Below, in pieces: positions 34,138 through 42,674 of a stretch of DNA of 64,000 nucleotides. The translations under genes were made by a program, and so were the position numbers. Every line of letters begins with the position of its first letter. The first letter of the stretch is position 1. The stretch is taken from contig NZ_CP079946.1 of assembly GCF_019968905.1 (NCBI RefSeq), positions 4,154,001-4,218,000 on the forward strand, read 5' to 3'. This stretch comes from Corallococcus sp. EGB. Lineage in GTDB: Bacteria; Myxococcota; Myxococcia; Myxococcales; Myxococcaceae. The notes under the pieces are model-generated. The model was not told the DNA's origin. It saw only the letters and a program-made list of their open reading frames with translations, and did not search any database.

Positions 34138-35022
34138 ATGGCGGTCCGGATTGGAAAGATAGAGCTCGTCGGGCTCACCAACATCTACACCGAGGACGCG
34201 CGCAACCTGGTGCAGCAGCGCGTGCCCGGTCAGTCCGGCAGCGTCTTCCAGGACCTCGGCCGAGAGCCCGTCACCATCGTCATGGAGGGCCTCTTCCTGG
34301 GCAGTGACACCCAGGCGGAGTTGGAGGAGCTGCGCCAGGCGCAGATGAAGGCCACGCCGATGTCGTTCGCCTCCGACGCCATCGCCGGAGCCGACCTCAC
34401 CGACGTCCTCATCGCGGACTTCCAGGTCAGGCAGCTCGCGGGCCACCAGAGCCGCTTCAGCTTCTTCCTCCGCGTGAAGGAGTACGTCGAGCCTCCTGTC
34501 GCCGCGGATGCGGGCGTCGCGGCGGTGGACGCCGCCGTGGCCGCGGACGCCGAGTCCTGGGCCCGGGGCTCCGTGGATGCCGCCGGCGTGTTGCAGAACC
34601 CGGACTCGCTCATGGAGGCCGTGGACGGCAACCCGGCGCTGCTCGGTCACCTCACGCCGGACGAGCTGGGCTCCGTCGTCAACGGCACCAAGGACTCCCT
34701 CACCGGAGAGAACTTCGGCAGCCTGCTGGGCTCGCTGGGCAAGGTGAACCCCGCCGCCGTGGGCGGCTTCATCGACTCGCTGAGGCAGTCCGGGAGCCTG
34801 GGGGAGTTCATCCAGAAGCTCGCCACCGAAGGCGTCAGCCTCCTGGAGATGGTGAAGGGCGTGGACTTCGGCGCGGCGCTCTCCCTCATCAAGGGCATCG
34901 CTGGCGCGGGCGACTTCCTCACCAAGCTCAAGCGCGTCGCGGAGGAGGCCTCCGCGCTGGGCACCACGCTCGGTGAGTTCGATCCGCTCGGGCCCTTCAA
35001 GGATCTGGAGGCGAAACCATGA
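34138..35022 (+). CDS. DNA-circularisation-N-like baseplate adaptor with helical extension
   Basis: 294 residues. The first 125 or so (RIGKIELVGLTNIYTEDARN, DLGREPVTIVMEGLFLG, LADFQVRQLAGH-like strands) resemble the N-terminal domain of phage DNA circularisation proteins, now regarded as tube/hub adaptors. From about residue 125 an Ala-rich linker leads to an all-helical tail (SVVNGTKDSLTGENFGSLLG, FGAALSLIKGIAGAGDFL). That tail is not part of the domain as I know it. It overlaps the next gene by four bases (ATGA). Confidence 0.65.
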   Translation: MAVRIGKIELVGLTNIYTEDARNLVQQRVPGQSGSVFQDLGREPVTIVMEGLFLGSDTQAELEELRQAQMKATPMSFASDAIAGADLTDVLIADFQVRQLAGHQSRFSFFLRVKEYVEPPVAADAGVAAVDAAVAADAESWARGSVDAAGVLQNPDSLMEAVDGNPALLGHLTPDELGSVVNGTKDSLTGENFGSLLGSLGKVNPAAVGGFIDSLRQSGSLGEFIQKLATEGVSLLEMVKGVDFGAALSLIKGIAGAGDFLTKLKRVAEEASALGTTLGEFDPLGPFKDLEAKP

Positions 35023-35546
35023 GCAACACCGCCGACCTCGTCGACGGAATCACCCGCCTCGTCAGCGCGGTGGACGCGCTGCTCCAGACGGACACCGTGA
35101 AGGCCCTCACCGACCTGGTGCGCTCGCTCGGCATCGGCGGATACGTGAAGACGGGACTCCAGGCCATCGGCAAGGTGTTGGACCTCATCACCGGGTGGCT
35201 TGCCCGCCTGGAGCAGGTGGCTGCCATCCCGCTGTTGCTGGAGAAGCTGGAGCCCGCCTTCGAGGGGCTGGAGGCCATTGGCGGCACCTCCGACGCGGAG
35301 ATGCGGGACATGGGCATGGAGGCCCTGGCCCCGCTTGCGGGCGCGGCGCACTCCGCGCTGCAGTTGCTCCAGAAGGTCCGCGCCGGGGTCACCACCATCA
35401 TCCAGGGCTACCTGCCCGCGGAGTCCCTGAAGGCGCTGCGCGAGTCGGTGGAGTCGGTCGCGGCCACGCTCGAGGAGCTCGAGGCCGCCGTGGTCTCCGC
35501 GCCCGCGCCCCAGAAGAAGCCCCAGCTCGCGGGAGGCGCGGCATGA
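35019..35546 (+). CDS. Unknown all-helical tail-cluster protein
   Basis: 175 residues, almost entirely helical with long hydrophobic faces (GLQAIGKVLDLITGWLARLE, PLAGAAHSALQLLQKV) and a basic/Pro C-terminus (APAPQKKPQLAGG). It is coupled to both neighbours by ATGA overlaps, so it is made in step with hub and spike. The helical C-terminal tail of the preceding protein has a similar composition, which suggests the two could pair. No family is recognised; it might be a tube-lumen or tape-measure-like component. Confidence 0.7.
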   Translation: MSNTADLVDGITRLVSAVDALLQTDTVKALTDLVRSLGIGGYVKTGLQAIGKVLDLITGWLARLEQVAAIPLLLEKLEPAFEGLEAIGGTSDAEMRDMGMEALAPLAGAAHSALQLLQKVRAGVTTIIQGYLPAESLKALRESVESVAATLEELEAAVVSAPAPQKKPQLAGGAA

Positions 35547-36175
35547 GCGACCTGGTCACCATCATCCGCGCCATCGTCCGGGATGAGATCGCCTCCCTGC
35601 GGCTGGGCGACCTCGGCGTGGTGACGAGCGCCTTCCCGCACGCGGACGGAGACGCGCACAACCACGAGTGCAACGTGAAGCTGCGCGAGAGCGGGCTGGA
35701 GCTGCGCAAGGTGCCCATCGCGACGCCGCACATCGGCATGGTGAGCGCGCCGCACGCGGGCGAGGTGGTCGTCATCACCTACGTCGGGGGGGATCCGAAC
35801 CGCCCCATCATCACCGGCCGGCTCTACTCCGACGCCATCCACCCGCCCCTCCACGAGGCCGACGAGTGGCGCGTCGTGGCGCCTCCGGGCGGCAACACGT
35901 CCATCGCCATCGACCAGGAGCAGTCCATCATCCTCACCGCCGGCGAGACGGTGGTGACGGTGAAGCAGGACGACGTCATCTCCATCAAGGGCAAGACGGA
36001 CCTCACGCTGGAGGTGGAGGGCAACGTCCAGCTCAAGTGCGTGGACTGCACCATCGACGCGTCCGGGAAGATCGACCTGGGCAAGGGCGGCAGCGGCGTC
36101 ATCACCGAGCAGAGCCACAAGTGCTACTTCACGGGCGCCCCGCTCAAGGGCTCCCAGGACGTGAAGGCGAAGTGA
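35543..36175 (+). CDS. Baseplate spike protein, gpV-like
   Basis: 210 residues from ATG 35543, overlapping the upstream stop. An N-terminal helix is followed by an OB-fold domain (IATPHIGMVSAPHAGEVVVI, TYVGGDPNRPIITGRLYSD). A C-terminal run of short strands then forms a triple-stranded beta-helix needle (DQEQSIILTAGETVVTVKQD, KTDLTLEVEGNVQLKCV, TIDASGKIDLGKGGSG). This is the membrane-piercing tip in P2, Mu and R-pyocins. No separate PAAR tip protein was found next to it. C-terminal cysteines/histidine (KCVDCT, SHKCYF) might bind a metal. Confidence 0.9.
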   Translation: MSDLVTIIRAIVRDEIASLRLGDLGVVTSAFPHADGDAHNHECNVKLRESGLELRKVPIATPHIGMVSAPHAGEVVVITYVGGDPNRPIITGRLYSDAIHPPLHEADEWRVVAPPGGNTSIAIDQEQSIILTAGETVVTVKQDDVISIKGKTDLTLEVEGNVQLKCVDCTIDASGKIDLGKGGSGVITEQSHKCYFTGAPLKGSQDVKAK

Positions 36176-36177
36176 CC

Positions 36178-36828
36178 ATGCCCGCTCCGACCGGCTCCGA
36201 GATAGGCACCCTGGCCAAGAGCGCGATGCAGGCCGCGAGCCTCCGGGGGGAGAATGCCCCGGACCTGGCCACCGCGCTGGGCGACGCCTGCGGACAGACG
36301 TTCACGCTCTTCGTCGGCATGGCCGTGGTGTCGCCGGGCATCCCCGCCGCGGCGCCTCCGCCCGCGGGCTCTGGCAGCACGGCGGGGCCGGGGATGCTGC
36401 TGCCTCCTCCCGCCGGGGGACCGGGGGCTTCGCAGATAGAGCCCATCGTCCAGGCGCTGCTGGCCTCCAACCGCATCAACGGCGAGAAGCAGGGCGCGCT
36501 GGCGAAGGCCATCGCGCAGTCCGTGGAGCAGGCCCTCGTCCTCTTCACGTCCATGGTCATGGTGGCGCCGGGCATGGCCATCGCGGGCTTCACCACGTCC
36601 TCTCCGGGCACGCTGGCGGGCGCGGCGCCAGCCAAGGCCCTCTTGCAGCCGCTCGCGCTGGGCTTCCTCCAGGCGGGCGGCATCCAGGGGGAGAACGCGC
36701 CGGACCTGGCGGGCGCCATCGCGGAGACGCTGTCCAACGCGATGACGCAGATGATGTCGCGCCTGAAGGTGACCCCGGGCATCGCGTCCTCGCCCGGCGC
36801 GACGGCCAGCCCCGGGAGGTTGATGTAA
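36178..36828 (+). CDS. Three-repeat protein next to the spike (unknown)
   Basis: 216 residues built from three copies of a unit of about 46 residues: residues 9-54, 86-132 and 156-202. Each has a helical half with the pattern GENAPDLAxAI (GEKQGALAKAI in copy 2) and ends in a short turn VVSPGI / MVAPGM / KVTPGI. Pro/Gly-rich linkers separate the copies (GSGSTAGPGMLLPPPAGGPG). No signal peptide or cysteine-rich site. The tripled architecture beside a trimeric spike suggests pseudo-symmetry matching or a multivalent cap. No family is recognised. ATG 36178 lies directly after the spike stop; its TAA overlaps the next ATG. Confidence 0.78.
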   Translation: MPAPTGSEIGTLAKSAMQAASLRGENAPDLATALGDACGQTFTLFVGMAVVSPGIPAAAPPPAGSGSTAGPGMLLPPPAGGPGASQIEPIVQALLASNRINGEKQGALAKAIAQSVEQALVLFTSMVMVAPGMAIAGFTTSSPGTLAGAAPAKALLQPLALGFLQAGGIQGENAPDLAGAIAETLSNAMTQMMSRLKVTPGIASSPGATASPGRLM

Positions 36829-37238
36829 TGGCGGACGCGCTTCGGACCGACCTGCGCCTGGCGTTCAAGGAGACCGGCGAGGTGGACCTGGACTGGTCCA
36901 CCGACACCGGCGCCACGACCGTCAGCGGCAAGGACAACCTCATCCAGGCGCTGACGCTGCGCCTCATCGTCTACCGGGGACACCTGGAGCAACTGGGGCA
37001 TACCCGCTACGGCAGCCGTGTCGCGGACCTCATCGGAGAGCCGCTGGACCGGGCCAACCTGGACCTGCTGCGGCGCTACGTGCGTCAGGCGCTCAAGGAG
37101 GATCCGCGCGTGGACGAGGTGACGGCGTTGAGCGTCACCGCCCGGGCCGACCTGCCGGGCGCGGTGGACGTGAGGGCCAGCATCCGGGCCGTCACGGGAG
37201 ACGCGGTGGAGCTGGGACTGGCGCTCGACCTGGGTTGA
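36828..37238 (+). CDS. Baseplate wedge protein, gp25/gpW family
   Basis: 136 residues, the usual size for gp25/gpW. Visible: the GKDNLIQALTLRLIVYRGHL start, TRYGSRVADLIGEPLDRANL, and the strand-rich end VTALSVTARADLPGAVDVRA. In contractile tails this protein joins sheath base and wedge. The order gp25, then gpJ-like, then gpI-like is the canonical baseplate order, with one extra gene (37276) inserted here. Confidence 0.88.
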   Translation: MADALRTDLRLAFKETGEVDLDWSTDTGATTVSGKDNLIQALTLRLIVYRGHLEQLGHTRYGSRVADLIGEPLDRANLDLLRRYVRQALKEDPRVDEVTALSVTARADLPGAVDVRASIRAVTGDAVELGLALDLG

Positions 37239-37275
37239 GCGGGACGCGGCAAGGACACGACTTCGGGAGAACGCG

Positions 37276-37761
37276 ATGGAACTCAGGGAGAAGCAGGGCC
37301 TGGTGGGGGTGTTGACGATCGAGCTGCTCGACACCCGCGGCGCGCTGATGGAGCGGCGCCACGTGCCCAACCTCATCACCACCGCGGGAAAGCAGCTGCT
37401 CGCCCGCCTCCTCATGGGCAAGGCGGACGCGCTGCCCACCCGCTGGGCCATCGCCGTGGGCACGGGCACCGCGCAGCCGCAAATCCTGGACACGGCGCTG
37501 GGCACCCAGGTGGACGAGGCCATCGACACGACGCCCAAGGTGGAGGTCGTCAGCCGGGGGGACGGCACCAGCATGGTGCGCGCCACGGTGACGGCCATCC
37601 TGCCCGCGCTCACCCAGCCCGGCGTGCAGCCCCTCACGGAGGCCGGCATCCAGATCACCCTGGGGGGCTCCCCCCCGGTGCTGTTCAACCGCGTCCGCTT
37701 CGAGGAGGTCAACCGGGGTCCCAACATGGTCATGAAGATGACGTGGGAGATCTCCTTTTGA
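37276..37761 (+). CDS. Unknown beta-rich protein inserted between gp25 and gpJ
   Basis: 161 residues, mostly strands. The segment RHVPNLITTAGKQLLARLLM followed by a GTGTAQP turn resembles phage virion proteins of unknown role with an 'NLITTAGxxLL' motif, which are usually in fibre or baseplate regions. The C-terminal half (SPPVLFNRVRFEEVNRG, MKMTWEISF) is likely beta-sandwich. GGGAGA precedes the ATG. It probably decorates the baseplate. Confidence 0.65.
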   Translation: MELREKQGLVGVLTIELLDTRGALMERRHVPNLITTAGKQLLARLLMGKADALPTRWAIAVGTGTAQPQILDTALGTQVDEAIDTTPKVEVVSRGDGTSMVRATVTAILPALTQPGVQPLTEAGIQITLGGSPPVLFNRVRFEEVNRGPNMVMKMTWEISF

Positions 37762-39308
37762 GCCTCATCCCGCCCGAAGAGACCTCGTTCAGCGCCATCG
37801 TCGACCGGCTGCTGTCGAACCTGGGGCCGGGGAGCGACACGAACGCGGGCAGCATGGCGCGCACCCTGGCGGAGGCGTACGGCCGGGAGATGGCGACCTT
37901 CTACGCCATGTTGGAGCTGGCCCACCGCTCCGGATACCTGGACACCGCCGAGGGTGCCGCCCTGGACAACGTGGTGGCCGTGCTGGGACTCCAGCGCGCT
38001 CGCGCCGGCCGCCTGACGGGCGAGGTGGAGCTCAGCCGCGCCGCGCCCGCCCCGGAGGACATCGGCATCCCCGCGGGCCGGCAGGTGACGGGCGTGTCCG
38101 CGGACTCCAAGCCGCTGCCCCTCTTCGAGACGATGGAAGAGGCCACGCTGCGCCGGGGCGAGACGCGCGTCGTCATCCGCGTGCAGGAGATCCGGGACGA
38201 CTCGGAGGCGTCCAAGCAGGCGCCGCCTGTCATCAACCCCTTCCGCCTGACGATGATGCCCCGGCCGGTGCTGGGCATCGAGGCCGTCACCAACCCCGCG
38301 CCCCTGCGCCGGGGCAGCGAGGACGAAACGGATGAAAGCCTCCGCGCCCGCGCGCGCACCGCGCTGCGCGATGGCGAGAAGGGGACCGTGGAGGCCATCG
38401 CAGCGGCCGTGCGTCAGCAGGGCGTGCAGCAGGTCACCGTGCGAGAGCCGGAGGACGCGCCCCCGGGCGTCATCGACGTGCTGGTGGGCGACGCCGACTT
38501 CGAGCTGAACACCCAGGGCGTGGCGCGCGTGGAGGCGGCCATCCGCGCGTCGAAGGCCGCCGGCATCCGCGTGCGGCTGCGCTACGCGCGCACCGTCTAC
38601 TTCCAGGTGGACTTCCAGGTGGAGCCCGCGGATCCGCAGATGGACGAGGGCACCTTCGACCGGCTCCGCCGGGAGCTCCAGCAGGCGCTCATGCGCCACA
38701 TGTTGGAGCTGCCCGTGGGGGAGAGCGTGAACCGCCGCAAGCTGGAGGCGCTCCTCTTCGGCAACCCCGCCATCCGCCGCATCAGCGACCTGGGAGTGGA
38801 GACCTTCGTCTGGGGCGCGAGCCCCCAGGATCCCCTCCAGAAGCAGCTCGTGCGCGAGAGCAAGAGCCGCGTGTACGGCGCCAACCGCGACTGGAAGATG
38901 GATCCGCTGGAGGCGGCGCGGATCGACGTGGACCTGAAGCCGCCGCGCATCTCCCGGCTGCGTCCTCCCGTCTGGCGCCTGGACCTGGTCGTGGCGCTGC
39001 CGGGGAGCGAGCCCCGCACGCCGGAGCAGGTGCGCGAGTCCCTGCGGGGCGCCATCGAGGTGTACGCCGCCCGGCTCGCCGAGGATGTCCAGATGGGGCG
39101 TGAAGCGCGCATCCGCCTGGACGACCTCCAGCAGGCGCTGAGGACCCAGGCGCGCATCGACTCCCTGCTGGCCTGCAACGTCACCCTGGAGACGGGGCTG
39201 TCCGTCTCCCTCGTCGCGGCCACCCTGCGGGACACGGTGACGTCCGTCGCGCTGCGGCCCGACGTCCGGCTGGTGCTCGGCGGCGCCGAGCTGGTGGGGG
39301 TCGGATGA
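37758..39308 (+). CDS. Baseplate J-like wedge protein
   Basis: 516 residues. The start is set at TTG 37758, which overlaps the previous stop (TTGA) with GGGAG seven bases upstream; an in-frame GTG at 37743 lies before that site. Family signs: AMLELAHRSGYLDTAEGAAL, the strand domain IPAGRQVTGVSADSKPLPLF, the acidic ETDESLRARARTALRDGEKG with GTVEAIAAAVRQ, and VIDVLVGDADFEL. In P2/Mu this protein dimerises into the wedge that links to fibres and triggers contraction. It overlaps the next gene by four bases. Confidence 0.88.
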   Translation: MSLIPPEETSFSAIVDRLLSNLGPGSDTNAGSMARTLAEAYGREMATFYAMLELAHRSGYLDTAEGAALDNVVAVLGLQRARAGRLTGEVELSRAAPAPEDIGIPAGRQVTGVSADSKPLPLFETMEEATLRRGETRVVIRVQEIRDDSEASKQAPPVINPFRLTMMPRPVLGIEAVTNPAPLRRGSEDETDESLRARARTALRDGEKGTVEAIAAAVRQQGVQQVTVREPEDAPPGVIDVLVGDADFELNTQGVARVEAAIRASKAAGIRVRLRYARTVYFQVDFQVEPADPQMDEGTFDRLRRELQQALMRHMLELPVGESVNRRKLEALLFGNPAIRRISDLGVETFVWGASPQDPLQKQLVRESKSRVYGANRDWKMDPLEAARIDVDLKPPRISRLRPPVWRLDLVVALPGSEPRTPEQVRESLRGAIEVYAARLAEDVQMGREARIRLDDLQQALRTQARIDSLLACNVTLETGLSVSLVAATLRDTVTSVALRPDVRLVLGGAELVGVG

Positions 39309-40699
39309 CGCCGGAGCAACGTGCGCGCCGCATGGTGGGCTACCTCCCGCCGGTCCTCCAGGCCGGCGCGAAGCTCAACCTCTTCTTCTCCACGCTCGCG
39401 GCGGAGCTGGGGAAGATGGAGGAGGGCATCACGCGGCTGATGCGCTCGCGGTGGTACACGCTGGCGAAGGGGTACCCGGACGCGGACTCCCTGGCGGACA
39501 AGGCGGCCTCCGAGCTGGGGATGCTGGCCGCGCTGTACGGTCTGCATCCGCGCCGGGGAGAGCCGGCGGACTACCTCCGGCAGCACCTCGCGGCGCTCGT
39601 CGAGCTCCACCGCACGGGCCTGGGCTCGGCCACCGCGCTGCTCCGGCTGGTCTCGCTGGTCTACATGGCGCGTCAGCCCCCGGAGCTCGTCTGGGAAGGC
39701 GACACCGCCGTCGGGCTCTTCAGCGTGCCTCGCGCGGATGGCTCGTACCGGCCGCTGCGCATCGAGCTGGTGGACAACCCGGTGACTCCGGCCATGGCGC
39801 GCTTCAGCAGCGTCGGCGCGGGCCAGCGCCTGCTCACCGTCAACGGCGGGCTGGAGACGGCCATCCCGGAGATCGCGCTGAAGGCCACCGGGAAGGACAT
39901 CGCCGTCCCCATCCTGCGCCACCAGGAATCCGGGCTCGACCTCATCTTCCTGGGCCGGGTGCCCCAGGGCTCCACCCTCACGCTGCGCAACCTGCGCGCG
40001 CCGTTGATCGACGGGCGTCCGGTCACCGACTCCATCATCCTGGCCCACCCCACGCGCTTCTCGGGCCTGGACGACGGCGGGGTGCTGACCCGCTTCAATG
40101 CGCCGGAGTCGCGCTTCTCCGTGTTCGGCGAGGACCACCGCATCCCGGAGCTCGCGCCCGGTGAGAGCCACTGGAGCTACGACACGCTGGAGCGGCAGGA
40201 AGTCCGCTCCTATCTGCTGGGCTGGACCGAGGCGCGCCAGAAGGAAGCGGAGGCGAAGGCCCTGGTGAAGCGCGACACGCCGCTCGCGGAGCTGCGCTTC
40301 GACTGGACGGAGGTCACCCCCGCCACCTGCGTGCTGCGCATCCCCGCGGACCACATCCCCCCGCACCTCCAGGTCCCTGACCAAGAGGGGGAGGTCCCCG
40401 GCCTGCCGGGGCTGGTGAGGGAGCTGTCGGCGGCGCTGAACTTCGGCCGCGCGGCGGGCGTGCGCACGCGCGTCGAGCTGACCCTGCCCATGCCCCCCGA
40501 GGTCCTCTCCATCGAGGAGGGGCCGCTGCGGCAGGAAGTCTCCGCGTCCTTCACCGACGCCCTGGACACGAAGGATTCGCTCACCTCCTTCGGCTACACC
40601 ATCGAGCTGCACGAGCAGGTGCCGGAGCCCCAGGAGAAGCTGTCCTGGTCCGGCATCTTCGATGCGACCCGCTTTGACTCCTCGAGGTTCCAACCATGA
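39305..40699 (+). CDS. Baseplate wedge / tail protein I-like, large
   Basis: 464 residues. The N-terminus (ARRMVGYLPPVLQAGAKLN, then LMRSRWYTLAKGYPDADSL, LGMLAALYGLHPRRGEPADY) has the helical pattern of gpI-type wedge proteins. The body is much longer than P2 gpI (about 175 residues) and adds beta-rich segments (RPLRIELVDNPVTPAMARF, RVPQGSTLTLRNLRAPLID). This larger size is closer to the corresponding protein of extracellular injection systems. It ends in an ATGA overlap with the fibre gene, which it presumably anchors. Confidence 0.75.
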   Translation: MTPEQRARRMVGYLPPVLQAGAKLNLFFSTLAAELGKMEEGITRLMRSRWYTLAKGYPDADSLADKAASELGMLAALYGLHPRRGEPADYLRQHLAALVELHRTGLGSATALLRLVSLVYMARQPPELVWEGDTAVGLFSVPRADGSYRPLRIELVDNPVTPAMARFSSVGAGQRLLTVNGGLETAIPEIALKATGKDIAVPILRHQESGLDLIFLGRVPQGSTLTLRNLRAPLIDGRPVTDSIILAHPTRFSGLDDGGVLTRFNAPESRFSVFGEDHRIPELAPGESHWSYDTLERQEVRSYLLGWTEARQKEAEAKALVKRDTPLAELRFDWTEVTPATCVLRIPADHIPPHLQVPDQEGEVPGLPGLVRELSAALNFGRAAGVRTRVELTLPMPPEVLSIEEGPLRQEVSASFTDALDTKDSLTSFGYTIELHEQVPEPQEKLSWSGIFDATRFDSSRFQP

Positions 40700-42441
40700 G
40701 TGATCCCTTCTACCCGGCGAAGTCTGGCGACCCCATCCTGGCGGACACCTGGAACAACATGCAGATCAAGGTGCGCGACGAGATCCGCTCGCACACGCAC
40801 CGGGGCGCGGATGATGGGAAGCAGCTCGACGGAGACAGCATCGTCCCTACCGCCTCGTTGAAGGTGAACCGGGTGGATGCCGCCGTGGCCCTGACGGTGA
40901 AGAACATCGACGTGCACACGCGGCTGACGGAGCTGGGCGCGCAGAAGCTGTCGCTTACAGGGGGCAGCATGACGGGGGCGCTGTCCGTGAGCGCCAATGT
41001 CGCCGTCGGCGCCCCCGCCCCTGGCACCAAGCGGCTGCTCGTCGTCCAGCCAGGGTCTCCGGACAACAACGCGGGCCTGGAGGTCCGGGGCAACGGAGAC
41101 CACTCGTGGGGCGTGGCCCTGGTCCTGCGCACGGTGGCGGGCGTGGATGGCGCGTCCATGCTGTTGCGCAGCCGGAGCAAGAGCTGGCAGGTCCGGGGCG
41201 AGACGGGCGCCGCCGCGACGGGCTTCCAGATCTCCGAGGACGGCGGCGACTCCGAGTACGGCAGCGGAGCCGGCACGCCGCGCCTGCACATCAAGTCCGG
41301 CGGCGCCGTGGGCATCGGCACCACGGATCCCCAGGGCATGCTGGACGTCCGGGTCCCGGGCGCCAACGGCTGGGACCGGCTCACGGTCACCACCACGTCG
41401 GATTGGGGCGACGGCACGCTCCAATACGTGACGATTGGCGCGGGGGGCGCGTCGGGCATCATGATGAGCAACCCCCATGTCGTCTGGCTCAAGGGGGCCC
41501 AGAGCGCCGCCATCCGCTATGGCCGCAGCGGGGGAGTCCAGGGCGGCGCTTTCTGGGACGTCGGCACGCGCCTGAACAACGCCTTCTCCCTGGCGCTCAA
41601 CGGCAGCAACCACGCGCTCTGGCTGACGCAAGAGGGCAACATCGGCATCGGCACGACGGCGCCCGCCACACGGCTGGACATCCAGGGAGGCGGCCTCCGC
41701 GTCAACGGCGGCGCGATCATCCCGTCCGTTGGCAACGCGTCCTCCGCCGGCATCATGTTCCCGACCGACCCGGGGGGCGGGAGCGGTGACGCGGCCTTCA
41801 TCCGCTACTACGTCGTCAGCGGAGAGACGTGCAAGCTGCTCATCGGCATCGACAACGACGGTGATGACAGCCTCGGGCTCTGGCAGGCCGGCGCGGAGCG
41901 GATGACGGTGATGAACGGCAACGTCGGGATGGGCGTCACGAACCCGCTGACGGCGTTGCACATCAACCAGCGGGCCTGGTCGCAAGGCATCCGGATCCAG
42001 GACTACACCGGCGGCGGGAGGTACTTCGGCATCCACTACGACAACCCGGGGGTCATCTGCCTCTACCATCAGAATGGCTCCGGCCAGTACATGAGGGAAG
42101 ACGGGCTGTGGAACCGGAACTCGGATGTCTCGCTGAAGGAGAACATCGTGGAGATGGAGGGGGTGCTGGAGCGGTTCGTCGCGCTCCGCCCGGTGACCTT
42201 CGACTGGAAGGTCGACGGCTTGCCGACCCTGGGGCTCGTGGCACAGGAGGTGGAGCCCCTCTTCCCGGACATCGTCAGCGAGAGCGGGAAGCGCGGGGAG
42301 GATGGACGGCCGCTCAAGGGCCTCGCCTATGAGGCGCTGGGCGTGCTGGCGGTCGCGGCCATCAAGGAACTCAAGCAGCACTACGACGCACGCATCGAAT
42401 CCCTGGAGCGCCAGCTCCAGCGTCAGGAGTCGAACCGATGA
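40696..42441 (+). CDS. Tail fibre with C-terminal S74 self-cleaving chaperone
   Basis: 581 residues. A short N-terminal attachment region (WNNMQIKVRDEIRSHTHRGA) leads into repeated strand/turn units (GNIGIGTTAPATRLDIQGGG, GAVGIGTTDPQGMLDVRVPG) typical of trimeric fibres. The C-terminus from about 474 (NSDVSLKENIVEMEGVLERF, PTLGLVAQEVEPLFPDIVSE) is a peptidase S74 intramolecular chaperone. Ser476 and Lys481 occupy the dyad that releases the chaperone after trimerisation; the usual Arg in SDxRLK is Ser here. Ends in a coiled coil. It should set target specificity. Confidence 0.9.
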   Translation: MSDPFYPAKSGDPILADTWNNMQIKVRDEIRSHTHRGADDGKQLDGDSIVPTASLKVNRVDAAVALTVKNIDVHTRLTELGAQKLSLTGGSMTGALSVSANVAVGAPAPGTKRLLVVQPGSPDNNAGLEVRGNGDHSWGVALVLRTVAGVDGASMLLRSRSKSWQVRGETGAAATGFQISEDGGDSEYGSGAGTPRLHIKSGGAVGIGTTDPQGMLDVRVPGANGWDRLTVTTTSDWGDGTLQYVTIGAGGASGIMMSNPHVVWLKGAQSAAIRYGRSGGVQGGAFWDVGTRLNNAFSLALNGSNHALWLTQEGNIGIGTTAPATRLDIQGGGLRVNGGAIIPSVGNASSAGIMFPTDPGGGSGDAAFIRYYVVSGETCKLLIGIDNDGDDSLGLWQAGAERMTVMNGNVGMGVTNPLTALHINQRAWSQGIRIQDYTGGGRYFGIHYDNPGVICLYHQNGSGQYMREDGLWNRNSDVSLKENIVEMEGVLERFVALRPVTFDWKVDGLPTLGLVAQEVEPLFPDIVSESGKRGEDGRPLKGLAYEALGVLAVAAIKELKQHYDARIESLERQLQRQESNR

Positions 42442-42647
42442 AGGACCAGATTGAGAAGCGCCTCGCGGCCCTCCGCGCCGAGCATGAGGAAGGCCAGAAG
42501 ATGCTCGCGGACCTCGACGCGAAGCGGATGCAGCTCGTGCAGACCATGCTCCGCATCGAGGGCGCCATGCAGGTGCTCAAGGAGCTGCTGCCGCCGGAAG
42601 AGGGCGCGTCGGCCACGGTCACGGACATCAAGGACGCCGCTCGCTGA
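42438..42647 (+). CDS. Small coiled-coil protein after the fibre
   Basis: 69 residues, overlapping the fibre stop by four bases (ATGA). Residues 1-50 are a clear heptad coiled coil (IEKRLAALRAEHEEGQKMLA), followed by a short flexible tail. Position suggests a fibre assembly partner or a separate stalk piece. No family assigned. Confidence 0.72.
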   Translation: MKDQIEKRLAALRAEHEEGQKMLADLDAKRMQLVQTMLRIEGAMQVLKELLPPEEGASATVTDIKDAAR

Positions 42648-42674
42648 GCCCCAGCGCCACGTCGGGACATCTCC

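Noticed and set aside
36144-42381. Long minus-strand open frames opposite the baseplate and fibre genes
   Set aside because: Same GC-shadow effect; no ribosome sites, low-complexity composition, and the plus strand holds canonical baseplate order.
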